NCBI RefSeq assembly: GCF_036226605.1
Contig: NZ_CP109000.1
Location: 2,352,501-2,416,500 of the forward strand
Source of the DNA: Streptomyces sp. NBC_00704
Lineage (GTDB): Bacteria; Actinomycetota; Actinomycetes; Streptomycetales; Streptomycetaceae
DNA length: 64,000 nucleotides
Direction of reading: 5' to 3'
Shown in pieces: positions 47,676-56,991 of this stretch (the first letter of the stretch is position 1; each line of letters begins with the position of its first letter). Under the pieces are notes generated by a model, which worked only from the letters and a program-made list of their open reading frames with translations, had not been told where the DNA came from and made no database searches. The translations under genes and the position numbers were made by a program.

Positions 47676-49928
47676 TCAGCCGAGCGGGCTCATGGCACCT
47701 GACCAGATGCCGTACGGAACGTTGTCGTCGGTCGTGCCGGCGATGCCCTTCAGGGGAAGCGGTTCGAGACTCTTTCCGAGGTCGATGCGGTAGACGACGA
47801 CCGCCGTGGAGACGGTCTTGGCGGTGCCGACGTACCAGGCGGCGGTGTCGTTCTGGGTGGTGCCCGCCTTGCCGGTGACCTGGCCGAGCGACCCGGTGCG
47901 GCCGGACTGCGCCTGCGCGGCGGGCACGTCGTCCGGGTGGGCGGTGCGGAAGGAGTCCGCGAGGGCGGAGTTGACCTCCTCGGCCGCGTCGGCGCCGAAC
48001 GCCCGGCTCGCGGCGGGCGTCTCCAGGACGAGCTTCGTGCCGTTCTTGGTGATCAGGCGCACCGAGTAGGGCTCGGTGTGCTTGCCGCCCGCCGCGAAGG
48101 TGGAGTAGCCGCTCGCCATGCGGATCGCGCTGGGCGTGGCGCTGCCCGTGGACAGGGCGGGCACCTGGGCGCCGAAGCTGGACGGCAGCAGCCCGGAGCG
48201 CTCCGCGGTGGAGCGCACCACGTCGAGGCCGGTGTCCATGCCGAGCTGCATGAACGGCGTGTTGACGGAGAGTGCCAGCGCGCGGTGCAGGGAGATCCGC
48301 CCGTACGACTTGCCGCCGTCGTTCTTGGCGGCCGCCTTGCGGCCGCTGCGGTCCCAGTACGGCCCTTCGGGCGTGGTGACGGGCACCAGGTTGTCGCCGT
48401 TGTAGAGCGTCTGCCCGGTGACGGTCTCGGTGTCGCCGTCGCGGGTCTTGTGGACGCCGTGCTCCAGGCCGGCCGCGTAGACGAACGGCTGGAACGCCGA
48501 GCCGGCGGGGACGGTGGTGGCGTTGGACTCGTTGAAGCCCTGCGTGCGGTGGTCGGGGCCGCCGTAGACGGCGAGGATCCGTCCGTCGGAGGCCACCGAG
48601 GAGGCGCCGAAGTGGGCGTCCTCGGCGTTCTTCGGGTCGTCCCTCAGGGCCTTCTTGCGGGCCTTGGTGACGGCGGCGGTGAGATGGGCCTCACGGTTCT
48701 TGTCGAACGTCGTGTAGATCTGGTAGCCGCCGAGGTCGTAGTCCTTGTCGGAGATGTGCCCGGCCTTCTTGGCGTACTGGGAGGCCAGCTCCACCAGGTA
48801 GTCGCTCTGCTGGCCGGTGTCGTACAGCGGGTTGGACTTGAGCGGCTCGGGGAACTTGGTGTACTTGGCGCGCTCGGCCTTGGACAGCTTGCCGATGTCG
48901 ACCATCCGGTCCAGGGTCCACGACCAGCGTTCGACGGCCCGGGCGCGGTTGGCGGGGCCGAGGGTGGGGTCGTAGAGGCCGGCGCCCTTGAGCAGGGAGG
49001 CGAGGAAGGCGGCCTCGCTGGCGTTCAGCTCGCTGACGTCCTTGCCGTAGTAGGCCTGGGCGGCGCGCTGGATGCCGTAGGTGCCGCGGCCGAACCAGCT
49101 GGTGTTGAGGTAGCCCTCGAGGATGTCGTCCTTGCTCATCTGGTTGTCGAGCTTGAGGGCGATCATCGCCTCGGTGAACTTGCGGCTCACCGTCTGGTTC
49201 TGGTTGAGGTAGACGTTCTTGACGTACTGCTGGGTGATCGTCGAGCCGCCCTGGGTGTCGCCCTGGCCGAGCGTGCGGAACAGGGCGCGGCTGATGCCCT
49301 TGAAGGAGATGCCGGGGTCGCTGTAGAAGCTGGCGTTCTCGGCGGCGAGCACCGCCCAGCGGACGTCCTCGGGGATGTCCTTCAGCGGCATGGCCTGGCG
49401 CTGGACCCAGCCGGTGCGGGCCATCGGTGTGCCGTCGGCCCAGAAGTACACGTTGTCCTGCTGGGTGGCGTACGTGTTGAGGTTGTCCGGGATGTCGGTG
49501 GCCGCGTAGGCCACGACGAGGAACATGCCGCTGAGTCCTATGGACGCGAGGACGCCGCCGAGGCACTGGCGCCAGGAGGGTATCCAGCGCCGCCAGTCGG
49601 TGCGGCCGGGGCGCGGGTACAGCGGGCGCAGTTTGCGGGCGTACGGCGTGACACGAGCCACATACGGCGTCAGAGCGGCGACGAGCGGGGCCAGTCGAGG
49701 ACCCAGAACGGCCCATACGCGGACAAAGAGGGAGAGTCGAGGGGCTTTGCGTCTGTTCTTCGAGGAACGCGCTTTCTCGTCGGCGCCCTCATCAGATATG
49801 TCCGGCATCACCGGAATATCCGATACCCGCAGTTGCATGGTCTCGTCCGCCTTCAAAGAGGCGGGGACCTTCAACTGCATGGTGGCATCCGGCTCTTGGG
49901 GCTCCTCCCCCTGCCCCGTACGGGTCAC
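47676..49928 (-). CDS. Class A penicillin-binding protein with altered transpeptidase motifs
   Basis: A 750-residue bifunctional-type PBP. A cytoplasmic start and one membrane helix (LGGVLASIGLSGMFLVVAYA) precede a GT51 glycosyltransferase domain (VLAAENASFYSDPGIS, QGGSTITQQYVKNVYLNQN, ISFKGISR) and a transpeptidase domain. In the transpeptidase the SxxK nucleophile motif reads AGSAFQPF: Ser477 is kept but the general-base lysine is Gln480. The SxN motif is SVNTPF and the KTG box is KAG. Peptide cross-linking is therefore doubtful, while the glycosyltransferase looks intact. GTG at 49928 with GGAGGGAGA upstream is preferred over ATG 49994. Confidence 0.85.
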   Translation of the reverse strand: MTRTGQGEEPQEPDATMQLKVPASLKADETMQLRVSDIPVMPDISDEGADEKARSSKNRRKAPRLSLFVRVWAVLGPRLAPLVAALTPYVARVTPYARKLRPLYPRPGRTDWRRWIPSWRQCLGGVLASIGLSGMFLVVAYAATDIPDNLNTYATQQDNVYFWADGTPMARTGWVQRQAMPLKDIPEDVRWAVLAAENASFYSDPGISFKGISRALFRTLGQGDTQGGSTITQQYVKNVYLNQNQTVSRKFTEAMIALKLDNQMSKDDILEGYLNTSWFGRGTYGIQRAAQAYYGKDVSELNASEAAFLASLLKGAGLYDPTLGPANRARAVERWSWTLDRMVDIGKLSKAERAKYTKFPEPLKSNPLYDTGQQSDYLVELASQYAKKAGHISDKDYDLGGYQIYTTFDKNREAHLTAAVTKARKKALRDDPKNAEDAHFGASSVASDGRILAVYGGPDHRTQGFNESNATTVPAGSAFQPFVYAAGLEHGVHKTRDGDTETVTGQTLYNGDNLVPVTTPEGPYWDRSGRKAAAKNDGGKSYGRISLHRALALSVNTPFMQLGMDTGLDVVRSTAERSGLLPSSFGAQVPALSTGSATPSAIRMASGYSTFAAGGKHTEPYSVRLITKNGTKLVLETPAASRAFGADAAEEVNSALADSFRTAHPDDVPAAQAQSGRTGSLGQVTGKAGTTQNDTAAWYVGTAKTVSTAVVVYRIDLGKSLEPLPLKGIAGTTDDNVPYGIWSGAMSPLG

Positions 49929-50165
49929 TACGCGTCTCCCTCCGCATTCCGTGTTGCTCGCGGGCAGACGTACAGACTTACGAGGGCCTGACATGGTTGC
50001 CGTTGACGCGGCCGCAATCCTCGAACCCTCCCGACCTCGGGGTTCAACACGGCGCTCTCAAATTACCAGCGCCCTTCGCAAATTCTCCACATAAGAAATC
50101 GACAGAAGTGAACAGAGGTCAAACTGCTGACGCCACCACCGAGCATAGGGCCTTAGTCTGACGGC

Positions 50166-50396
50166 ATGCCTCGCTATGAGTACCGCTGCCGGACCTGCGG
50201 CGACACCTTCGAACTGAGCCGTCCCATGGCGCAGTCCGCCGATCCCGCCGCCTGCCCCGCCGGACACGACGACACAGTGAAGCTTCTCTCAACGGTCGCG
50301 GTGGGCGGCTCCCGGTCCGCCGCCGCCCCCGCACCCGCGCCCGGCGCGGGCGGCGGAGGCGGGGGCGGCTGCTGCGGAGGCGGCTGCTGCGGCTGA
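50166..50396 (+). CDS. FmdB-family zinc-ribbon regulatory protein
   Basis: A 76-residue protein opening MPRYEYRCRTCGDTFELSRP with the two CxxC knuckles of the FmdB zinc ribbon. The C-terminal half is a Gly/Ala/Pro-rich tail ending in CCGGGCCG, which could bind extra metal. Role in transcription or membrane stress is not defined. It diverges from the PBP gene. Confidence 0.8.
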   Translation: MPRYEYRCRTCGDTFELSRPMAQSADPAACPAGHDDTVKLLSTVAVGGSRSAAAPAPAPGAGGGGGGGCCGGGCCG

Positions 50397-50458
50397 CCCG
50401 GTCCCGGCGAGGCCGGTCCGTGCGGGCCGTCGCCGGGTCCTCCAGGGCGTGCTTCGCC

Positions 50459-51268
50459 CTAGCCGAGCCGTGATCCCTTGAGGAACTCGCGCAGGATGCG
50501 CTCGCCGGCCAGGACGCCCCGCTCGGGCAGGGCGGTGATCTGCGGGGCCGTCCAGGCGGCGTCGGCCAGCTCGCCGTGCCCCGGACGCCAGCCCCGGTCG
50601 GCGGCCAGCAGCAGGTCGGCGTCGAGCAGCGAGTCGCCGGCCGCCAGCGTCAGTTCCGCGCCGGCGCGGCGGACCACCTCGTGCACGGCCGCGCTCTTGG
50701 TCAGCGGCCCCGGCACCGCGTAGATCTTGCGGCCCTGCAAGGACACCGTCCAGCCGCGGTTCTCCGCCCAGGCCCCCAGCTCCTTCACCCACTCCTCGGG
50801 CAGCAGCTCGCGCTCCACCACCAGGTACGCGAAGAGGTCCTCGGCGATCCGCTGCTTGCGCAGCCAGAGCGGGTCGGCGGTCCTCGTCAGGTGGTCCTGC
50901 ACCTCGGCGAGCGGCGCGCACTCGGCGGCCAGCCGCGCCAGCACCGACGCGTGCCAGTCCTGGTCGGTCGCCCCGTCCACGAGGAGATGGCCGCCGTTGG
51001 CGCAGATCGCGTACTTCGGCGGCGGGCCCGGCAGGTTGATGCGCTGGTACTGCTTGCGCGTGCGGGTGGTCGTCGGGACGAAGACGGCCGTGTCGCCGAG
51101 GTCGGTCAGCAGCTGCGCGGCCGTCTCCGTCATGAACGACAGCGGCCTCGCCTCGTGCACCTCCACGCACAGCAGCCGCGGCGCGCGGGCGTCCGGCATG
51201 GTCAGCGCCAGGGCGGCCGCCGAGTAGATGAGCGTCCGGTCGAGGTCGCTCGCCACCAGAACCGGCAT
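50459..51268 (-). CDS. HAD hydrolase of the Ter stress operon
   Basis: A 269-residue HAD phosphatase: DxD motif LVASDLDRTLIYSA, a mannosyl-3-phosphoglycerate-phosphatase-like cap (PPKYAICANGGHLLVDGATD) and DSLLDADLL with GDS for motif IV. It lies at the end of the operon aldolase, PRTase-StiP fusion, HAD; its ATG overlaps the preceding TGA by one base. In tellurite/TerD systems a HAD enzyme accompanies PRTase, StiP protease and aldolase, where the set has been proposed to make a nucleoside-like metabolite. Confidence 0.88.
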   Translation of the reverse strand: MPVLVASDLDRTLIYSAAALALTMPDARAPRLLCVEVHEARPLSFMTETAAQLLTDLGDTAVFVPTTTRTRKQYQRINLPGPPPKYAICANGGHLLVDGATDQDWHASVLARLAAECAPLAEVQDHLTRTADPLWLRKQRIAEDLFAYLVVERELLPEEWVKELGAWAENRGWTVSLQGRKIYAVPGPLTKSAAVHEVVRRAGAELTLAAGDSLLDADLLLAADRGWRPGHGELADAAWTAPQITALPERGVLAGERILREFLKGSRLG

Positions 51269-53886
51269 CAGACCGTCACCGCCCGGCCGTCGGCGCCGGT
51301 CGCGCCGCGGGTGAACCGCGGGTGGATGAGGCCGACGCAGGTGTACGGCAGGTCGCCGACCTCCTCGACCGGCACGCCCCGCTGCTCCGCGAGCAGGCGC
51401 ACATGGTCCAGGTCGGGGCCCGCCCCGGCCCGCGCCAGGATCTTCCACGGCACGCGGCGCAGCAGCACCCGGGTGGTCTCGCCGACGCCCGGCTTGACCA
51501 GGTTCACGTCGTGGATGCCGTACTCCTCGCTGATCCGCTCGACCGCCGCCCAGCCCTCCCAGCTCGGCGTGCGGTCGCCGGCCAGCAGCTCCTTCACCGC
51601 GCCGTCGACGGCGTCGGCGACCTCCGGGAAGCGGGCGGCGACGGCGTCCAGGAAGTCCGCCGAGACGTCCGCGCCGGCCAGCTCGCGGTAGAACTTCGCG
51701 CCGTGGAAGTCGTCGGGTCCGACCAGGTCGGCCCGCAGCACGGTCCGCGAGACGAGCCCCGACACGGTCGAGTTGAGGCACGCGGAGGGGATGAGGAAGT
51801 CGTCGCGGGTGCCGTAGGTCCGCACGCACGAGCCGGGGTCGGCCAGCACCGCGATCTCCGGGTCGAAACCGGCCGCTCCGCCGCCCGCCTCGAACTCCTC
51901 GACCGCCGCGGCCAGTTCCCGGGTGATCGCGCCCTTGCCGGTCCAGCCGTCCACGAAGACGACGTCCCGCGGGTCGTGGTGCGCGGCCAGCCAGCGCAGC
52001 GCGTTGGCGTCGATGCCCCGGCCGCGCACGATCGACACGGCGTAGTGCGGCAGGTCGAGTCCGTGCCGGAACCGCGCCCAGCGGCGCATCAGCACGCCGA
52101 CGGGGGTGCCGGCCCGGGCCAGCGAGACCAGGACGGGCCGGGGCGACCGCTCGGCGATCACGGTGTCCGTGACGACGCCCACGGCCCGCGCGATCCGCGG
52201 CGCCGAGGTCTCCAGGGCGGCGTGGAAGAGCTGCTGGTACTGCTCGCTGGGCTGGTACTCGACGGGCAGCGACTCGGCGTAGTGTGCGCCGCCGGCCTGG
52301 ATGGCCTCCTCGCGCTCCTCGGTCGGCGCCTCCAGCGTGACGTCCGAGAGGTCCTGAAGCAGCCAGCCGACCTCCTCGGGCGCGTACGAGGAGAAGGCGG
52401 GGCCGCGGAGGGGCTCGGGCAGCATGGCGGGTCTCTCTTCAGACGGGGCGGCTGCGTACAGCGGCTCGGGGACGTACGAGGGGACGACCGCGAGGACGAC
52501 GTGCGGCGTGTGCGCGGCGAGCCGGGCCAGGAGGCCGTCGGGGGCGTGCAGCTGCGGGGTGTCGGCCACGGAGTCCACGACGGCGACGACGGCGTCGAAG
52601 CCGTTGCCCGCGACGTTGTAGGCGTAGCGCTCGCCGGGGCCGTCGGCCGGGTCGTCGTGGGCCGGGAAGACGATGCGGCTGCGTATCGCGTAGCCGGGGT
52701 CGTCGACCGCGAGCACGGGCGAGCGGGTGGTGGTCGAGTAGCGGACCTCGGCGGGGACGCTCTCCTCCAGTTGCCGGGCGAGGCGCAGGGGGGCGTACAT
52801 CAGCTCCTCGAAGCCCAGGACGAGGACGCGGGAGGCGTCCTGCGGTATCGCCTCGGCGAGCCTCGCGGCCATCGCGGGCAGGGCGGTCTCCAGGCGGGTG
52901 CGGTGGCGCGGGGTGAAGCCGTGCCGGCCGCCGTCGGGAAGGCCGCGGGGCCAGCGCAGGTCGACGCGGGTGACGTGGCCGGGAGGCGTCGCGGGCCGGG
53001 CGTGCCGGGTGCGGCCGGTCTCCGGGTGCGGGTCCGCCGGGGCGGGCTCCGCCGCACGGCCGGACCCGGCGTCGGCGGCGCCGCGCGCCCCGGAGGGGCC
53101 GGACCCGGCGCCGGCGCCCCGCTCCCCCGCGGACGGCCGGTCACCGCCCGCGTCGCCCTCGTACCGGGCGACCAGTTCCCGGCCCTTCTCCAGCACGTCC
53201 TCGGGCAGGCGGGCGGTGCCGGAGGCGGTGGCGATCAGGTCCACCCGGGCGCCGATCTCGCGGGCGAACGCGGCGAGCCGGCCCGCGTCGTCCGCCGAGC
53301 GCATGTCGACGAGGGCGACGACGACGTAGCGCCGGCGCGGATAGCGCTCGTGCAGGGCCCGGATCGTGTTCAGGACCGTGTTGCCGGTGGAGAACTCGTC
53401 GTCGACGAGGACCAGCGGGCCGTCCCCGACCAGCAGCGCGGGGTCCTCGGGGAGCAGCAGGTGTGAGGTGGCGTGGGAGTGGGACTCCTCGAAGCCGCCC
53501 GCCGTGACGACGCCCGCGACGGGACGGCGGGTGGAGTGCAGGTAGGGGGCGGAGCCGAGACCGTCGGCGACGCAGTGGCCGAGGCCGGTGGCGGTCTCCG
53601 CGTAGCCGAGGACGACCGCGCGGGCCGCCTCCCGGTCGCCGAGGAGGTCGCGGACCCGGCGGCCGAGCGCGAAGCCGTGTCCGTGCACGACGGACGGGGA
53701 CTGCGGGATGTGCTTGCCCAGCACGTGGGAGACCAGCAGATGCGCCCGCTTGGGGTTGCGGCGCAGCGCCAGCCCCAGCAGGTCGGTCAGCGTGTCGTCG
53801 CCGACGAGCTCGACGCCGAGCCGCTCCGCGACCCAGGTCCCGGACCAGATCGCGTCGCCGGGCCCGTTGTTCACTGCGTTGTTCAT
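51268..53886 (-). CDS. PRTase-TRSP fused to StiP-type cysteine protease and PELOTA domain
   Basis: An 872-residue fusion. The N-terminal PRTase has LVLVDDEFSTGNTVLNTIRA (the PRPP loop with paired acidic residues) at about residues 155-175. A disordered Gly/Ala/Pro linker and a second alpha/beta domain (TRSP-like; VLVLGFEELMYAPLRLARQL, TPQLHAPD) follow. Next comes the StiP-type segment (ESLPVEYQPSEQYQQLFHAA, SLARAGTPVGVLMRRW, VVFVDGWTGKGAITREL). The end is PELOTA-like (GIHDVNLVKPGVGETTRVLL). In most genomes PRTase and StiP are separate genes; the fusion is the notable point. It lies 26 bases downstream of the aldolase gene and overlaps the HAD start. Part of the tellurite/TerD stress system. 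Confidence 0.85.
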   Translation of the reverse strand: MNNAVNNGPGDAIWSGTWVAERLGVELVGDDTLTDLLGLALRRNPKRAHLLVSHVLGKHIPQSPSVVHGHGFALGRRVRDLLGDREAARAVVLGYAETATGLGHCVADGLGSAPYLHSTRRPVAGVVTAGGFEESHSHATSHLLLPEDPALLVGDGPLVLVDDEFSTGNTVLNTIRALHERYPRRRYVVVALVDMRSADDAGRLAAFAREIGARVDLIATASGTARLPEDVLEKGRELVARYEGDAGGDRPSAGERGAGAGSGPSGARGAADAGSGRAAEPAPADPHPETGRTRHARPATPPGHVTRVDLRWPRGLPDGGRHGFTPRHRTRLETALPAMAARLAEAIPQDASRVLVLGFEELMYAPLRLARQLEESVPAEVRYSTTTRSPVLAVDDPGYAIRSRIVFPAHDDPADGPGERYAYNVAGNGFDAVVAVVDSVADTPQLHAPDGLLARLAAHTPHVVLAVVPSYVPEPLYAAAPSEERPAMLPEPLRGPAFSSYAPEEVGWLLQDLSDVTLEAPTEEREEAIQAGGAHYAESLPVEYQPSEQYQQLFHAALETSAPRIARAVGVVTDTVIAERSPRPVLVSLARAGTPVGVLMRRWARFRHGLDLPHYAVSIVRGRGIDANALRWLAAHHDPRDVVFVDGWTGKGAITRELAAAVEEFEAGGGAAGFDPEIAVLADPGSCVRTYGTRDDFLIPSACLNSTVSGLVSRTVLRADLVGPDDFHGAKFYRELAGADVSADFLDAVAARFPEVADAVDGAVKELLAGDRTPSWEGWAAVERISEEYGIHDVNLVKPGVGETTRVLLRRVPWKILARAGAGPDLDHVRLLAEQRGVPVEEVGDLPYTCVGLIHPRFTRGATGADGRAVTV

Positions 53887-53912
53887 GCGTCCCTTGTGGA
53901 TGAGGTGGGTGG

Positions 53913-55076
53913 TCAGCCGGGTATGCCGGCGGCGAGCAGGTCGACGAAGCTGACGTCCTCGTGGGCGACGCCGAAGACCTCCGCGCGGAGCATGGTGCGC
54001 TCGGCCCAGGCGCGGTGCGGTTTCACCTCGTTCATCTTGTTCGTGTACTGCGACCGCAGTACACCCCCGCCGCCGCGTTCCGGCCGCAGGATGTCCGCCG
54101 CGTCGCTGTACTCCTCGTGGCTGACCACGGACAGCGCGTGCACGGCCGGCACGTGCGAGGGATGGATGCAGGTCTTGCCGAGCAGACCGTTGGCGTGGTC
54201 GAGGGAGATCTCGCGCAGCAGCCCGTCCATCGCGTGCTCGATCAGTCTCTCGCGCAGCTCGACGGCCTGCCCCTCCAGGAAGGGGCTGTGCCGCAGCATC
54301 GGCTTGAACATGCGCTCGGGGACCCGGAAGTACTCCCAGACCGGCCCGGTCACGGTGAACCCGGTGCCGTCGGCGCGGCCCAGCATGTTCACGACGTCGG
54401 CGATCACGGAAGCGACGATCTGGACGTCGTAGGCGGTCATGTCGGGCGCTCTGCGCAGCCCGTAGGAGGAGCAGAAGTCGGTCACGCCCAGGCGCAGGGC
54501 GAGGACCCGGCTGCGGTACTTCTCGACGGCGCGGGCGATGCCCTCGAGGGCGTCCACGCGCGACTCGCGGTACATCAGCTCCGGCGTCTCCAGCACGGGC
54601 ATGCCGAACAGCCGGTGCCCGCTCGCCGCCTCGGCGCCCGCCAGGGCCTCCAGGAAGGGGATGCCGCGTTCCTCGGTGAACTTCGGGAACACGAACCCGC
54701 TGAGAAGGGCGGCGGTGTCCCCCAGGCGCCGGACGAGGTCCGGGATCTGCTCGGGGGTGCGCACCCGGATGAAGAGCAGCGGCAGGTCCGCGCCGCGGGA
54801 GGCGAGGTCGGCGAACTGCCGGACGAGGTTCTCCTCGCCGGCCTCGACGTCCTCGTCGCCGATGGAGTCCTCCAGGCACAGCACCATCGACACGACGCCG
54901 CGCCCGGTCTGCTTGACGATGTCGTCCGCCAGCCGGGGCCGCGTGGCCGGGCTGTAGAGCGTGGCGCCCAGGGCGGCGGAGAGCAGCCTGGCCGGGGAGC
55001 CGGCGTCGAAGACGCACGGCTCCCGGTGGAAGAGGCGATGCCGCACCTCAGGGGCGAGGTGCCCGAAATGACGCAT
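53913..55076 (-). CDS. HpcH/HpaI-type aldolase (citrate-lyase-beta-like) of the Ter operon
   Basis: A 387-residue enzyme of the citrate lyase beta/malate synthase-like aldolase superfamily: SMVLCLEDSIGDEDVEAGEE carries the metal-binding acidic residues, then PLLFIRVRTPEQIPDLVRRL, HRLFGMPVLETPELMYRESR and LRLGVTDFCSSYGLRR, with CIHPSHVPAVHALSVVSHEE later. The ATG at 55076 has GGGGAG upstream. It is the first gene of the operon with the PRTase-StiP fusion and the HAD hydrolase. The substrate in Ter systems is not known. Confidence 0.87.
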   Translation of the reverse strand: MRHFGHLAPEVRHRLFHREPCVFDAGSPARLLSAALGATLYSPATRPRLADDIVKQTGRGVVSMVLCLEDSIGDEDVEAGEENLVRQFADLASRGADLPLLFIRVRTPEQIPDLVRRLGDTAALLSGFVFPKFTEERGIPFLEALAGAEAASGHRLFGMPVLETPELMYRESRVDALEGIARAVEKYRSRVLALRLGVTDFCSSYGLRRAPDMTAYDVQIVASVIADVVNMLGRADGTGFTVTGPVWEYFRVPERMFKPMLRHSPFLEGQAVELRERLIEHAMDGLLREISLDHANGLLGKTCIHPSHVPAVHALSVVSHEEYSDAADILRPERGGGGVLRSQYTNKMNEVKPHRAWAERTMLRAEVFGVAHEDVSFVDLLAAGIPG

Positions 55077-55285
55077 AAAGCTCCCCGGTGATGCAAGGTG
55101 AGGCGGTGGATTCGGCAAGAGGTGGCCGGTAATAGTACGTAGGGATCGGTGTCCCGGGTTCCCACCGGTGATGAATTTCAGGTAACCCGGGCTCGTACAG
55201 TCGCGCACCCGCCCGTACGGTCGCGTGCGGGGCACCCGGGTACCCCGCATTGTCGTGAGCAGGCCCGAGAAGGCAGGATGACCGC

Positions 55286-56071
55286 ATGACGCACGCGATG
55301 CTGAAGGGGTCGAACGTCCCGCTGGAAGCCACCACGGTACGCGCCGTGCTGCGCTGGACCCCCGGGCAGGGGGTCCCGGACGTCGACGTCTCGGCGCTGC
55401 TCCTCGGGCTCGACGGCCGTGTGCGCTCCGACGAGGACTTCGTCTTCTACAACCAGCCCCGCCATCCGTCGGGGAAGGTGTGGCGACTCGGCAAGAAGCG
55501 CGTCGCCGAGGGCCTCACCGACACCATCCAGACGGATCTCTCCGGTGTCGAGTCCGGCGTCGGCCAGATCCTGCTGGTCGCTTCGGCGGACGGCGTCACG
55601 TTCGACCGCGTACGTTCCCTCAGCATCCTGCTGTACGACGCGGCGGCCGACGGCGAGCCGCTGGCCACCTTCGACATCCGGCCCGAGACGGGCGAGGAGA
55701 CGGCCCTGATCTGCGGCGAGCTGTACCGGCGCGGCGAGGGCTGGAAGTTCCGCGCGCTGGGCGAGGGCTACTCCAACGGCCTCAAGGGCCTGGCCACCGA
55801 CTTCGGGATCTCGGTGGACGAGTCGGAGGAGGCCGCCGCCGACCCGACGCCGGCCCAGTCCCAGTCCCAGGCCCAGCAGGCGCCGCAGACCCAGCAGGCG
55901 CCGCCGACCACCGCCCCGGCCCAGCCGCTGCCTCCGGAGCGCCCGGCCGCGGCCGTGCCCCAGCAGCAGCCGTCCTACGGCTATCCGGCGAGTCTGCCGA
56001 CGTACGGCTACGGCTATCCGGACGGCGCCTTCCGCCTGCCGCCGCAGGGGCCGCAGTTCATCGGCCGGTGA
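55286..56071 (+). CDS. TerD-family protein with Gln/Pro-rich tail
   Basis: A 261-residue protein. The first 175 residues are a TerD domain: a start related to the VSLTK-type opening ([20 protein letters not shown]), [20 protein letters not shown], then [36 protein letters not shown] and [13 protein letters not shown]. The last 85 residues are a Gln/Ala/Pro-rich tail with PYGYPDG-like repeats, so probably disordered. TerD proteins bind Ca2+ and act in tellurite and phage stress. Divergent from the aldolase operon. Confidence 0.9.
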   Translation: MTHAMLKGSNVPLEATTVRAVLRWTPGQGVPDVDVSALLLGLDGRVRSDEDFVFYNQPRHPSGKVWRLGKKRVAEGLTDTIQTDLSGVESGVGQILLVASADGVTFDRVRSLSILLYDAAADGEPLATFDIRPETGEETALICGELYRRGEGWKFRALGEGYSNGLKGLATDFGISVDESEEAAADPTPAQSQSQAQQAPQTQQAPPTTAPAQPLPPERPAAAVPQQQPSYGYPASLPTYGYGYPDGAFRLPPQGPQFIGR

Positions 56072-56135
56072 GCCGCCGGGGCGGCGCGCGGACCGCCCGC
56101 CTCGGGGCGGGCCGGGGAGCCGGCGCTTGCGGGCG

Positions 56136-56873
56136 TCACCTGTCGGCCTTCGCCTTGTAGCCCCGCCCCCACTGGAGCCCCCAGCCGTAGAGCCGGTCCA
56201 GCTCGGCCTGGAAGCCGTAGACGAAGCGCACCTCGCGTCGCACGATCAGCTCCTCCTTGACGTTCTCGATCATCACCACCGCGCACGAGCGGGCCTGCGG
56301 ATGCCGCTCGTCGAGGCCGATCTCGATGCGCGGCCCGTTGCTCGGGTAGAGGGTGACGATCGCGTGCGTGCGGTCGAAGGCCGGCGTCTGGTCGTAGATG
56401 TAGACGAAGACGAGGAGGCGCTTGATCTGCTCGCGGTGGTCGAGGTTGACGTACATCGTCTCGCCGGACGCCGACCCGAACCGGTCGTCGCCGCTCAGCT
56501 TCACGTACGGCGGCGCGTTGACGTCCCCCAGCAGGCCGCCCAGCGGCTGGACGACGCCCTTGGTGCCGTCGGCCAGCTCGTACAGGCAGCCGAGGTCGAG
56601 GTCGACGTTGACCATGCTCTGGCTGTGCCCGACGACCTCCGGGGGCCGCAGCGCCTTGAGCGGATGGCGCAGCAGGCTCTCGCGCTGCGGCCCGCCGATG
56701 TCGGAGGTGCGCATCCGCCAGGCCAGGTTCACCCGCAGGTTGCCGGTGGCGGCGCCCTGTTTGGTGAGGGACACCGTGTGATGCCGTTTGGTCAGCTCTA
56801 TCGCGTTGGTGGCCGCGCTGCCCGAGTCGAAGTCGGCCGCCCTGCTGCCCAGGATCCCGTCGAAGAAGCCCAT
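56136..56873 (-). CDS. TerA-like tellurium-resistance protein
   Basis: A 245-residue protein with the TerA/TerD-like fold: IELTKRHHTVSLTKQGAATG at the start, VNVDLDLGCLYELADGTKGV, VYIYDQTPAFDRTHAIVTLY and EIGLDERHPQARSCAVVMIE. The TerA-specific LGCLYELADGTKGVVQPLGG block and the calcium-loop residues distinguish it from TerD. The ATG at 56873 was chosen at MGFFDGILG; an upstream extension to 56897 is possible. Part of the TerD cluster. Confidence 0.87.
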   Translation of the reverse strand: MGFFDGILGSRAADFDSGSAATNAIELTKRHHTVSLTKQGAATGNLRVNLAWRMRTSDIGGPQRESLLRHPLKALRPPEVVGHSQSMVNVDLDLGCLYELADGTKGVVQPLGGLLGDVNAPPYVKLSGDDRFGSASGETMYVNLDHREQIKRLLVFVYIYDQTPAFDRTHAIVTLYPSNGPRIEIGLDERHPQARSCAVVMIENVKEELIVRREVRFVYGFQAELDRLYGWGLQWGRGYKAKADR

Positions 56874-56991
56874 TCCCGCCCCCACATCCACGTCCACGGC
56901 GTTCGCCGGGACACAAGCGACGGGGCGGCCGCGTGCAGGACAGTGTCCGCAACGGCCGCCCCGTTCAGAGCGTTCCTCACCGGGCGAGCGG

